A stretch of DNA of 38,670 nucleotides from Clostridia bacterium (GCA_017431035.1 JAFRLW010000021.1:1-38670), one strand, 5' to 3'; shown: positions 8,301 to 18,743, counted from the first letter of the stretch. Numbers and translations are program-made. The notes: generated by a model not told the origin, from the sequence alone.

Positions 8301-9162
8301 AATAACCGTTTTCTATAATAGAATCAGTAAAGTTTAATTGTGTCGTACCCGAACAATGTATATTTCCGCCGCTGTTTGCCTTGCCGCCTTTAACAGTAGT
8401 GCCTATAAGGTTAAGAGTAGAAGTATCGGTCACGATAAAGTTTCCGCCGTAGCCTACTTTATCTCTGCCGTTTGCCGTTCCGTCTGATACAGTGCAGTTA
8501 TACATTGTAACATTTGAGGCTTTTCTTAGACTTATATTACCGCCGTAGCAGTTTGCCGTCAGATTTACGGCTTTGCCGCCTGAAATAACGGCTTGATAGA
8601 AACGACCCGTGCCGTTGTTAAAGTAGATGTTTCCGCTTTCACTGGTAGCATAGCCGTCTTTAATTACAGCGCCATATACTTCTAATCTACCATTTGAGGT
8701 AACTGAGATATTACCGCCGTTTTTTCCCTTGCCGCCGGTTATAGAACCTTTTTGCTCGGCACAGTCAGTAATAGTTAAAACTTTTGTGGAAGAGTCAACA
8801 ATAAATACCTGTAGGTTATCTCCGGCTGTTATTGTATTTCCGTTCAGGCAAAGATGTAAATGTTCATTTTTGCCTAAAGTGTAAGATACAGTGGTTGTAA
8901 ATGAGGAAGTGAGATAAAGATATATATCAGTAGCGGTGTCGTAATCTTTGATATATGACAGCAACTCACTTTCATTATCAATAGCCGTCCATTCGGTATT
9001 ATCAGCACAAATATGATTATCATAATTTGTTGCTTTGCCGCCGCATACACAATGTGAAGAATGACCGCCCGCCGCACTTATACTAATCGGCATACAGGGC
9101 AGAAGAAAAACCGTGGCGGTAAATAGAGCCAACATTTTAACAAACAACTTAATTTTTTTCAT
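5326..9162 (-). CDS. Secreted dockerin protein with SGNH/SASA esterase domain between two beta-helix regions
   Basis: A 1278-residue exported protein. Residues 1-31 are a signal peptide. Residues 37-134 form an N-terminal module (HCVC...ELLSYI...LHLCLNG...LTITDC), followed by about 280 residues of GGN-rich repeats typical of a right-handed beta-helix. Residues 497-810 match the SASA/DUF303 acetylesterase family of SGNH hydrolases: GQSN at 506-509 with Ser508, the QGES block near 686, and D787-x-x-H790. Such enzymes remove acetyl groups from sialic acids or plant polysaccharides; the substrate is unknown. A second copy of the N-terminal module (815-914) and a second GGN region (935-1160) follow. 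Residues 1217-1278 are a two-repeat dockerin (GDMDNNGNVND, GDVNKDGSLND), so it should dock to a cohesin. It has its own promoter, separate from the upstream cohesin genes. Confidence 0.85.
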   Translation of the reverse strand: MKKIKLFVKMLALFTATVFLLPCMPISISAAGGHSSHCVCGGKATNYDNHICADNTEWTAIDNESELLSYIKDYDTATDIYLYLTSSFTTTVSYTLGKNEHLHLCLNGNTITAGDNLQVFIVDSSTKVLTITDCAEQKGSITGGKGKNGGNISVTSNGRLEVYGAVIKDGYATSESGNIYFNNGTGRFYQAVISGGKAVNLTANCYGGNISLRKASNVTMYNCTVSDGTANGRDKVGYGGNFIVTDTSTLNLIGTTVKGGKANSGGNIHCSGTTQLNFTDSIIENGYSENIVNGSNKPGGYGGNIQISGTTSSPDAPTVTIENTTISGGIAEGSNGGNVSINNNGTFKMLSGTISGGKNTSGISGGIVGFGTGAPVIQIYGGTITGNYTGIAVLTGTLYMKGNVTVKDNIGDDIKLDPGREIVLEGELTAGEDTVGISMPVTMDFAKGEINAANAFFNRTKESGVYCTYNETTKSHRFALDGYTDFTSLSADEAANKKVDIYIIAGQSNASGSTSLGSGSEAERDDGIYPHIHYYNYRSNPDGSFPNNLVEDYRPVTEGMGYDSAHIGPELAMAQYLEEKYKKNDREAIIFKYAAGGTSILGYLKDIGPNGEINSSKYWSHWTSNTPKYGTWYCGENGLEFDSSENRATGFLYRGFMSTFDRMYTDLLSKGFTKDNINLVSLSWLQGESDNGNPTEYATQFNNLMTKFRNCFYEHTGNEKDKTLPIIANEISSSFASAEEATVTKNVAFNQMQRAQVGVIENYSVIPTAGFMLNRIVDGETVPCGTDNSHYKYSDIITVGTWLAKASLGDTIPGHEHCDCIDGNDIGDHTEHTTNTYTAVSTAAELTAYATKTGEHYLYLTADIYLTARMNLNTNNVKLHICLNGHTIFTNKTAAFGLNTGTKDISSSLFITDCSKNNWGAVVKRNTDEAPQFSGGLVHVGPKCTFNLYNGIISGGKVIKGSASYQERGGNIALNSTATLGGGTMNMYGGTIKDGNAAYLGGNIYIRDMCTFNMYGGTVKDGIVTGDSTSGNCNGYNICNEGTANFYGGTVSGKGTGSGGTASVTASTETSVINLSGDTKLGGIVQIIPAGSKMNMNGGSINILYAHNGEAEINDGSIKEIRVKAAKGKVTVNGGKVQLLPEKDAMVGALTVNGGMYVNDPTEYLGEGCIGVKNIYKTIDDVTYLYEIVEQHTYDSDEDMICNVCGKEREKQTYILGDMDNNGNVNDQDAIYLLFHVYFSDLYPINQPGDVNKDGSLNDQDAIYLLFYVYFPDLYPLE

Positions 9163-9224
9163 AAAATCTCTCCCAAAACGACATACAAATGGAAAATAAT
9201 TACATCGTTGTAATTTACAATTAT

Positions 9225-9253
9225 ATAATATAATATTTATAATATAAAGTCAA
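9225..9253 (-). promoter_or_regulatory. Sigma-A promoter of the 1278-residue dockerin gene
   Basis: On the minus strand TTGACT (9248-9253), 17 bases, TATTAT (9225-9230). The leader of about 55 bases contains TTACA/TGTAA inverted repeats near 9200-9220. Confidence 0.75.
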
Positions 9254-9280
9254 TAGTTTTCCAATATATATAAAAGAAAA

Positions 9281-9304
9281 GCGCCAAGGTTTTACCCTTG
9301 GCGC
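9281..9304 (-). terminator. Terminator after the cohesin surface protein gene
   Basis: GCGCCAAGG and CCTTGGCGC form a 9-bp GC-rich stem with a six-base loop. On the minus strand it is followed by TTTTCTTTTA. It separates the two cohesin genes from the large dockerin gene. Confidence 0.9.
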
Positions 9305-9321
9305 CTAAATCTTATAGTATA

Positions 9322-11211
9322 TTATTTAACTTTTTTGCGATAAATCAAAGTGCTTGTAAGAACTGCAGTACTGATGAGGAGCAACATTGCAAGATAGAAG
9401 GAAACATCAGCAGTCTTAGGTGAAGTTTTATCTGATGCAGGTTTCTCAGCTTCAACTGTAATTTCAGCCGTTGCAAGTCCAACACCGTCACCAATTGTTA
9501 CAGTATGTTTGCCGGCTTTAAGAGTTGCAAGATACTCGGGTTTAAGTTCAACCTCAACTTCGTCTTCACCGGAAACAGTGTAGTTTTCAGGATCAACTTC
9601 AACGCCGTCAACCTTAACTACAAGGGCTGCAAGTCCATCTTTAGGAATATTAGTACCAAACTTAATGGCTTTTCCGCCTGCTTTGAAGGTGGAATCAGCG
9701 CCCTCGGTTACTTTGTATTCAATAAGCTTATCAATGGGTTCTGAAACAAGTTCATATCCGCATACTGTACAAAGTTTGGCTCTTTCGCCTTCCTCTTTGG
9801 TAGTAGGCTCTTTAACTACTTCCCATTCGCCTGCTTCGTGATATCCAAAATCAGCTCTTTCTTTGCATCTGATACATTTGTGATAATGCTCTTCGGGATT
9901 TGTGGTCCACTCAGTGCTGAACTCGTGACCTAATGCTTTAATTGTTTTAGGCTCACGGCTGAGTTCATTTTTACACTCTGTGCAGTAAACAACCTCGTCA
10001 TAAGAGCCGGCTTCTGTGCAGGTGGCAGCAACAAGGTTTTCCTGTTGAGCGGCACCCGGTGTATGATCTTTTTTGAGGATTATTTTAGGCTCACGGCTAA
10101 GCTCATTTTTACATACTGTGCAGTAAATAACCTCGTCATAAGAACCATCAGCTGTGCAGGTGGCAGGAATAAGGTTATCCTGTTTAGTAGCCGGTGTATG
10201 ATCTTTTTTAAGTATTGTCTTTGTCTCACGTTTAAGCTCAGTATTACATACTGTGCAGTAAACAACTTCGTCATAAGAACCTTCAGCTGTGCAGGTAGAA
10301 TCAGTCTTGTTTTCTACTACTGCGGTGCCGGGGTTATGACCGGCAGGTGTGCCTGACTTAAAGGTTTCATTTGAAATAAAATCACAACGTGAGCAATGTT
10401 TATAATAGGTAGCAGCTTCGGTACAACCGGCACCCTCTGCAAGATACTTACCGTCAACCTCTTCAATAAGGGCATGGCCTAATGCGTCAGTATAGGTATC
10501 TGTATAAGTATCATTACAACGTGAGCAAACGTGATTGGTGTAACCTTTCTCAGTGCAGGTCGGAGGAACGATAGTGTCCTTATAATCATGACCGAGAGCC
10601 TTGCCTGAAGTAAAGGTTTCAGTAGTAGAAGCCTCACCGCAAGAACAACTTTTATAGTATACAGCAGGCTCAGTGCAAGTAGCCGCACTCTTTAAGTACT
10701 TAGCGTCAACAGTCTCATTTGAATAGTTATGTTCATGGGGAATAGATATAATTCCGTTTACAACTTTTATATCAATAGTATCATCTGCAACATTGAAAAA
10801 GTCATCAGGATCATAGGTTAAAGAAATGTTTTGATTTTCAGTTGCATCAGCTGAGAGTGTGAAATTAAGTGTTGCAAAGGTAAAATCACCGATTTTGTCA
10901 TCGAGCGCATCGCACCAGTTAAGAATTACAGGACTTTTTAGAGATTGGGGCATAATTCCACCGGTAACACCGTAAGTTACACTGTTTAATGTTAATCCTG
11001 AATCAAAAGCAACATTAAACTTTGCAGATGTTATGCCGGAATTATTTGTTACTTTAATGGTTGCATCAAATGTTTCACCAGGGGATACTGTTTTGCTTTC
11101 AACAGTAAATGTGGTTTTTTCGACCTCACCCGCAAATACAGATGTGGTGGCTACGGTTACGGTCATTGCTACAATCAATATCGCAACCAAAACGCTTATG
11201 ATTTTTTTCAT
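9322..11211 (-). CDS. Cohesin-domain surface protein with Cys-pair repeats and sorting-signal-like tail
   Basis: A 629-residue exported protein that looks like an anchoring scaffoldin. Residues 1-28 are a signal peptide. Residues 33-157 resemble a cohesin (SPGETFDATIKVTNN, FNVAFDSGLTL, ATLNFTLSADA, NGIISI). Residues 175-490 hold about eight repeats, most with a single Cys ahead of a C-x2-C pair (Cys 179/189/191, 219/229/232, 263/273/276, 307/319/322, 352/364/367, 398/410/413; then 446/449 and 481/484). Residues 497-587 are an Ig-like or MBG-type beta domain. The end has SPKTAD, a hydrophobic helix and YRKKVK, resembling a sortase signal with Ala in place of Gly. It lies 25 bases after the cohesin-dockerin gene. 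Wall anchoring and cohesin function are inferred; no sortase lies in the window. Confidence 0.8.
   Translation of the reverse strand: MKKIISVLVAILIVAMTVTVATTSVFAGEVEKTTFTVESKTVSPGETFDATIKVTNNSGITSAKFNVAFDSGLTLNSVTYGVTGGIMPQSLKSPVILNWCDALDDKIGDFTFATLNFTLSADATENQNISLTYDPDDFFNVADDTIDIKVVNGIISIPHEHNYSNETVDAKYLKSAATCTEPAVYYKSCSCGEASTTETFTSGKALGHDYKDTIVPPTCTEKGYTNHVCSRCNDTYTDTYTDALGHALIEEVDGKYLAEGAGCTEAATYYKHCSRCDFISNETFKSGTPAGHNPGTAVVENKTDSTCTAEGSYDEVVYCTVCNTELKRETKTILKKDHTPATKQDNLIPATCTADGSYDEVIYCTVCKNELSREPKIILKKDHTPGAAQQENLVAATCTEAGSYDEVVYCTECKNELSREPKTIKALGHEFSTEWTTNPEEHYHKCIRCKERADFGYHEAGEWEVVKEPTTKEEGERAKLCTVCGYELVSEPIDKLIEYKVTEGADSTFKAGGKAIKFGTNIPKDGLAALVVKVDGVEVDPENYTVSGEDEVEVELKPEYLATLKAGKHTVTIGDGVGLATAEITVEAEKPASDKTSPKTADVSFYLAMLLLISTAVLTSTLIYRKKVK
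9922..10310 (-). repeat. Tandem 135-138-bp repeats within the cohesin surface protein gene
   Basis: Three tandem units with a 45-46-residue period encode the Cys307, Cys352 and Cys398 repeats. Long stretches are nearly identical at the DNA level (for example the GTGCAGTAAA and CCTCGTCATAAGA blocks on the + strand), suggesting fairly recent duplication and possible length variation between strains. Confidence 0.8.
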
Positions 11212-11236
11212 AGATAGACCTCCTAAAGGTAATTAA

Positions 11237-11932
11237 TTAGTATAAATCAACATTCCAACCGGAAACACTTTGCATAAGACGGGCGTAATCTCTATTGTTG
11301 ACTTTACCGTCGCCATTTGTGTCACGAGCTTCATCAACGTATTCAACATTCCAACCGGAAATACTTTGTATAAGACGGGCACAATCTCTATTGTTGACTT
11401 TACCGTCACCATTTACATCGCCCGGATCATATTGTTTAACTTTTATTGAACAATCTTCAGATATGGGTGTTTTAGTACTTGAAGGTGTTATGGTCGCTTC
11501 GACACTTTGTTCGCCAATATCCTCTTTAGCTCTAACAGTAATTGTGAGCAGGTCACCGTTCAAATCAGAACTAAGAAGTACAGCTGTTTGTTTTTCTACA
11601 TCAAATTGCGTAAATTTGAACTCAAAGGTTGTATCGTCACTTTCATCTTTTAGTGTGGCGTCCTTTTCGGTTATGGGAGGCAAATTCTTGTTGGTTTCGC
11701 CTGAAACTAACTCAAGACCTTCAGAAAGAACCAAATTAATACCAACAGAACTTAAAGACTCTCCTTCCTCAACATTTATATCAGAGATTCCAATGGTAAT
11801 TGTTTGCTCTGTTCCTTTTTTCATTGCTTTTTTTTCAGGCGTAATATTCACCTGAAAAGACAAAGCACTTGCAGGAATCGTAACACTTACAAGCAATACA
11901 ACAGTTACAAGTAATGAAATTATTTTTTTCAT
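11237..11932 (-). CDS. Small cohesin-like plus dockerin protein
   Basis: A 231-residue exported protein. Residues 1-23 are a signal peptide (cleavage near ASA). Residues 25-166 form a beta-sandwich with cohesin-like features: a repeated Thr/Ile strand, SSVGINLVLSEGLELVSG, and LLTITVRAKEDI. Residues 169-231 are a classical dockerin with two calcium loops (DVNGDGKVNNRD and DTNGDGKVNNRD), each followed by an ARL-[IM]-QS helix ending in SGWNV. A protein with one cohesin and one dockerin would act as an adaptor between an anchor and an enzyme; this is inference, and the cohesin match is weaker than the dockerin. It is the first gene after the promoter, 25 bases ahead of the larger cohesin gene. 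Confidence 0.78.
   Translation of the reverse strand: MKKIISLLVTVVLLVSVTIPASALSFQVNITPEKKAMKKGTEQTITIGISDINVEEGESLSSVGINLVLSEGLELVSGETNKNLPPITEKDATLKDESDDTTFEFKFTQFDVEKQTAVLLSSDLNGDLLTITVRAKEDIGEQSVEATITPSSTKTPISEDCSIKVKQYDPGDVNGDGKVNNRDCARLIQSISGWNVEYVDEARDTNGDGKVNNRDYARLMQSVSGWNVDLY
11251..11419 (-). repeat. Near-identical 73-bp direct repeats encoding the two dockerin loops
   Basis: Copies at 11251-11323 and 11347-11419 (period 96 bases, 32 codons) differ at only a few positions, including synonymous sites. Such DNA identity suggests recent duplication or gene conversion within the dockerin. Confidence 0.85.
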
Positions 11933-12077
11933 GTTGTTTTCTTCCTTTCAAAAACTTCGGTTTTTGCATTTTTTGTTTTCGCAAAAAAGATTATACTCCA
12001 ACATAAGTATAATTGTAATTGTATTCTATCACACACTTTATAAAAAGTAAAGATTTTTTTCAAAAAAATAATGGAAA

Positions 12078-12106
12078 ATTATAAGAAAAAACAAATAAAT
12101 TGTCAA
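12078..12106 (-). promoter_or_regulatory. Consensus sigma-A promoter of the cohesin operon
   Basis: On the minus strand TTGACA (12101-12106), a 17-base spacer and TATAAT (12078-12083), an exact consensus match. It should drive the two cohesin genes up to the terminator at 9281-9304. Confidence 0.85.
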
Positions 12107-12197
12107 AAATGGTAAAAAAATACCAAAAACCCTATAAAAACAAGGAGTTTTCCACCTTTGTTTTTTATATTTACAACATTGTAAAAAGACAAAAAAC

Positions 12198-12231
12198 AAA
12201 GGCGGTTTTAAGAAAAATCAAAACCGCCTTT
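12198..12231 (-). terminator. Terminator of the atp operon
   Basis: AAAGGCGGTTTT and AAAACCGCCTTT form a 12-bp stem with a 10-base loop, beginning four bases after the atpC stop. On the minus strand it is followed by GTTTTTTG. Confidence 0.9.
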
Positions 12232-12234
12232 TTA

Positions 12235-12516
12235 TCAGTTTGGTGTTTTCTCGGTGAGTACCGTAACAATGTTATCTTTCACCTCTAAAAAACCGCCTGA
12301 AAGTTTGTATTCTATTGCTTCATTTTCGGTTTTTATTTTTAGAGTTCCCGGGTCGCTTATCACCGAAATCATATTTGTATGCCCGGGTTTTATGCCGACG
12401 CCGCCGCCGTTTTCACCGTTCTCATTATCTTTTGCCGTAAAAAACACCGACGTACAGTCGCACTCCTTAAACAAACCGCTTGGCAATACTAATCTGAAAT
12501 GAAGTATGTGTTCCAT
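12235..12516 (-). CDS. atpC: F-type ATP synthase epsilon subunit, short form lacking the C-terminal helices
   Basis: A 93-residue protein matching only the N-terminal beta-sandwich of epsilon, which binds gamma and the c-ring. Visible family features are LVLPSGLF, GIKPGHTNMIS and LSGGFLEVKDNIVTVL. Typical bacterial epsilon is about 130-140 residues with two C-terminal helices that can extend and inhibit ATP hydrolysis; here the protein stops right after the sandwich, and the operon terminator begins four bases later, so this is not a frameshift with the rest downstream. The gene starts two bases after atpD. Loss of the inhibitory domain suggests regulation of hydrolysis by other means. Confidence 0.9.
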   Translation of the reverse strand: MEHILHFRLVLPSGLFKECDCTSVFFTAKDNENGENGGGVGIKPGHTNMISVISDPGTLKIKTENEAIEYKLSGGFLEVKDNIVTVLTEKTPN

Positions 12517-12518
12517 AA

Positions 12519-14729
<2,211 letters not shown>

Positions 14730-14730
<1 letters not shown>

Positions 14731-16949
14731 TATTCTCCCTCCTTAAAGCGAGTTAACTCCGTTTTAAGCCTTTCCTTAAACTCATCTGACATACGGTTTC
14801 CCGTCATCAGAGTTGCTTTAATTTCGGGGCAAAACTCATTAAAGTAGACGTATAGGTCCTGTTCAAACTTTTCCATTTCGGAAACATTTATATCATCGGC
14901 AAACCCTTCTAAAACCGCAAAGAGCAAAAGGGCTTGTTGCCAGTCGGGCAGGGGAGCATATCTCTTTTGTCTGAGGGCCGCCATTATCCTGTCGCCGATA
15001 TTCAGAGCGGCTTTGGTTTTATCGTCTAAATCAGAGCCTATTTGGGCAAAGTTAGACAGTTCTCTATACTGGGCAAGGCGCATACGAAGATTGCTTGACA
15101 CCTGTTTAAGCAGTGGCGTTTGCGCCTTTGAGCCGACACGGGAAACAGAAAGTCCTACGTTTACCGCAGGGCGTTGTCCCTCGTTAAAGAGTTCGCTTTC
15201 AAGGAATATTTGTCCGTCGGTTATGGAAATAACGTTTGTAGGTATATATGAAGAAATGTCGCCTGCAAGTGTTTCAATAACCGGCATAGCGGTGACACTT
15301 CCTCCGCCGGCTGCTTCCGAAAGACAAGCGGCACGTTCAAGCAAACGTGAATGCAAATAGAAAACGTCGCCGGGGTATGCCTCTCTGCCGGACGGGCGAT
15401 GAAGCAAAAGGGAAAGTTCCCTGTATGCTACGGCGTGTTTTGAGAGGTCATCATAAATAACCAGACAGTCTTTGCCGCTATACATAAAATACTCGCTCAT
15501 AGCCGCACCTGCAAAAGGCGCTATATATTGCATAGAAGCCGAACTTGAAGCGGTGGCGCAAACTATGGTCGTATAAGAGAGAGCGCCGTTTTCTTCAAGT
15601 TTGTTTTTAAGTTCGGTGACAAAAGACTCTTTTTGACCTATTGCAACATAGATACAATAAACGCCTTTGTCTTTTTGGTTGATAATTGTGTCGGTGATAA
15701 TGGCCGATTTACCTGTTTGTCGGTCACCGATAATCAGTTCTCTTTGACCTCTGCCTATCGGCACTAAAGCGTCAACAACTTTAAGACCCGTATGAAGCGG
15801 AACCGAAACCGATTTTCTACAGGGTATTGAGGGAGCCTCGTTTTCGATAGGTCTTGTCTTGTTTGTGGGCACAACGCCCTTTCCGTCTATCGGGTTGCCT
15901 AACGGGTCAACTATTCTTCCGAGCAGTTCTTCACCTACGGGTACCCTCGCTATTCTGCCTATTCTTCGCACCCTGCTGCCCGTTTCTATGTTCTCGTATT
16001 TACCGAATACAACGCAGCCTATTTTGTCTTTTTCTATATCAAGGATCATTCCTCTTTCGCCGCATTCAAACTCTACAACCTCGCCATAGGTTATATCGGC
16101 AACGCCGTTTATCCAGCAAATACCGTCTGATACACTAAGCACGGTACCTTTTTGGAAAACGTCAATTTGAGGGACGGAAAGTTCTATACCCTCCTCAATA
16201 TCTTTAATAACATCCTCGGCGGTCAGCGCCCCGATAAGCGAGCGGCGTTTGAGGTCACGCTTCAGGTGATACAGGCGGTTAAATACCGTTCCGTCATAAA
16301 TAGAGTCACCTATACGGAGTCTTAGTCCTCCTATCAGTTCGGGACTTATCTGAACACGAAAAGATATTTCGCCCTCGGTTTTATTTATCATTTCTTCGGC
16401 AGCTTTTTGCACCTTTTCTATTATATCGGAAGAAAGGGTATGTGCTGAAGCCAAGGTCACGTATAAAACTTTGTGACTCATAAGATAACACATATCGCCC
16501 GGAGTCAGCGCAATTCTATCAATTAACTTTTGCGCAATGATAGGCTCTCTCTCTCTGATTTTTGAGGCGATAGGCTCCTTTGCCAGATGCTTTTTAAGTC
16601 TTTCACAAAGATTATCCACCGCTTCATCTCTTAAACGAGCCATTTCCTCGTGGGTGATGTTATTTAGTTCTTCATCTTCGGTTTTTGCAAGATTTTTTAT
16701 TTTTTCGTCATAACTTTTGCGCAACAAATCAAGCCCGCCGTCAAACTGCACGGTAGGCTCTTCTTTGGTGTCTATTGGCGTCGCATTTTCCGCTTTTGAT
16801 AACTCTTCTTCGGTTTTATAAGCGTTATCGAGGTCACGATTTATCTTTTCACGGCGCTCTTTGAACTTTTTTACAATAACTTTTCTGCCGACAATAAAAA
16901 CTATTAAGGCAAGAATACAAAAGTTTATAAACGAATATAAAATACGCAT
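14730..16949 (-). CDS. Fused ATP synthase b'-like / delta / alpha subunit
   Basis: One continuous 739-codon frame. Residues 1-22 are a hydrophobic membrane helix, and 23-60 a charged helix, as in a b subunit. Residues 70-150 are a helical linker without clear identity. Residues 150-232 match the delta C-terminal domain: TLASAHTLSSD, then SPELIGGLRLRIGD and the IYDGTVFNRLYHL signature. Residues 236-739 are a complete alpha subunit, including its N-terminal helix (TAEDVIKDIEEGIE), GTVLSVSDGI, Walker A GDRQTGKS (408-415), and the LLLHRPSGREAYPGD region. Mycobacterial b-delta fusions are known; joining alpha too is unusual. The usual six-helix delta N-terminal domain seems missing or much diverged. 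A separate atpF precedes it. It follows atpF by four bases, with AGGTAA as a weak SD. Confidence 0.93.
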
Positions 16950-16953
16950 AATA

Positions 16954-17376
16954 TTACCTGTATGTTACTAACTTTTCGGTAAAAGCGGCAACAAAATCGT
17001 CCATTTTACCGTTGATTATTTCGGCGTTTTCTAAAGAGTGGGATTTTAACTCATTTATTTTAGAGTTTAGCTTGTCCTCGTTCTCTTTTCGCATTTCAGC
17101 AAGTTTTTGCTCTGCGGCGGCTTTTAGTTCCTGTCTTTTCTTTGCCGCTTCATACTTGGCGTTTTCTCTGCTAATTGCGGCTTCTTCCGCCTTTTTGGCT
17201 TTTCTTTCCGCCGCTTCCGTTTCCATGAGATTTGCCTTTTTGTTCCATTTGTCTATTTTCTTTTGTCGCTCGTCCATAACCTTAAGTATAGGACGGAACA
17301 AAAGATTATTTATAACAAGAGCAAAAGCGCAAAAGCAAATCACGGTCCAGATAAGAACCGATGGCTCAATGTTCAT
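16954..17376 (-). CDS. atpF: F-type ATP synthase b subunit
   Basis: A 140-residue peripheral-stalk subunit. An N-terminal membrane helix (about residues 8-28) is followed by FRPILKVMDERQKKI, the typical start of the b coiled coil, then about 100 residues of Ala, Glu and Lys-rich heptads. It should pair with the b-like N-terminus of the downstream fusion protein to form the stator stalk linking subunit a to F1. The ATG at 17376 has GGAGTGAG upstream. It is shorter than many b subunits (about 155-170), which may fit a stalk completed by the delta part of the fusion. Confidence 0.93.
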   Translation of the reverse strand: MNIEPSVLIWTVICFCAFALVINNLLFRPILKVMDERQKKIDKWNKKANLMETEAAERKAKKAEEAAISRENAKYEAAKKRQELKAAAEQKLAEMRKENEDKLNSKINELKSHSLENAEIINGKMDDFVAAFTEKLVTYR

Positions 17377-17393
17377 AAACTCTCACTCCGAAA

Positions 17394-18304
<911 letters not shown>

Positions 18305-18310
18305 ACCGAC

Positions 18311-18622
18311 TCACTCCTTATTTTCAGTATTGTCATTATTATCTTTTTGTCCTTTAAGCAGTAATCTTGTAAAGACAAAAAGTGAAAAGGTCAGTCCTAT
18401 TGCTCCGCCTATCAGCAGTCCGGCGGCGCTTACATTTGTTTTTTCGGCAAAAAAGTAGAGAGCAAACAAATATGCCGCTGCAAGTAACGAACGCAGAGGC
18501 GATATATAAAAGGCGCGCTTGTCCGAAGCGCCTTTAAGCGCCGACTTTAATACTTGATAGTTGATAAAAGATATAACTACTCCGCCTAAAGCGGATATGA
18601 TGACTAAAAAACTATACTTCAA
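18311..18622 (-). CDS. atpI: ATP synthase subunit I-like membrane protein
   Basis: A 103-residue protein with four hydrophobic segments and a charged Asp/Asn/Glu-rich C-terminal tail. It is the first gene of the atp operon, the usual position of AtpI, which is thought to help c-ring assembly or magnesium/calcium supply. Sequence conservation in this family is low, so the call rests on size, topology and position. AGGAGG lies upstream of the ATG, and a promoter candidate is about 30 bases before that. Confidence 0.75.
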   Translation of the reverse strand: MKYSFLVIISALGGVVISFINYQVLKSALKGASDKRAFYISPLRSLLAAAYLFALYFFAEKTNVSAAGLLIGGAIGLTFSLFVFTRLLLKGQKDNNDNTENKE

Positions 18623-18649
18623 GATAATCCTCCTGTTTTTATAACTATA

Positions 18650-18678
18650 GTTTTAACACTTTAATATCTTTTTGTCAA
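18650..18678 (-). promoter_or_regulatory. Probable promoter of the atp operon
   Basis: On the minus strand TTGACA (18673-18678), 17 bases and TAAAAC (18650-18655). The -35 is perfect and the -10 weak. Confidence 0.6.
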
Positions 18679-18700
18679 TTTTTTATTTTTAATAAAAATA

Positions 18701-18728
18701 AAAGCAACCGCATTTTCACGGTTGCTTT
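18701..18728 (-). terminator. Terminator after the putP-like gene
   Basis: AAAGCAACCG and CGGTTGCTTT form a 10-bp stem, 15 bases after the symporter stop. On the minus strand it is followed by TATTTTTATT. Confidence 0.88.
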
Positions 18729-18743
18729 TTTATAACTTAAATA

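Larger units (their letters stand above)
11933..12234 (-). promoter_or_regulatory. Leader and promoter region of the cohesin operon
   Basis: A 302-base AT-rich stretch without a credible gene. On the minus strand it holds the atp terminator (12198-12231), an exact sigma-A promoter (12078-12106), a weaker second candidate (TTTACT 12046-12051, 17 bases, TAGAAT 12023-12028), and a leader of about 140 bases. The leader contains a 7-bp hairpin with a CGAA loop (11949-11966) close to the ribosome binding site and a U/A-rich inverted repeat near 11970-11990. Confidence 0.65.

Noticed and set aside
11295-11855. A 186-codon open frame on the + strand
   Set aside because: It is antisense to the cohesin-dockerin gene, whose signal peptide, dockerin loops and promoter are clear. 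No SD or family features.
12100-12288. A 62-codon open frame on the + strand
   Set aside because: It runs through the atp terminator and into atpC antisense, is Lys/Tyr-rich as expected of AT-rich DNA, and has no SD.
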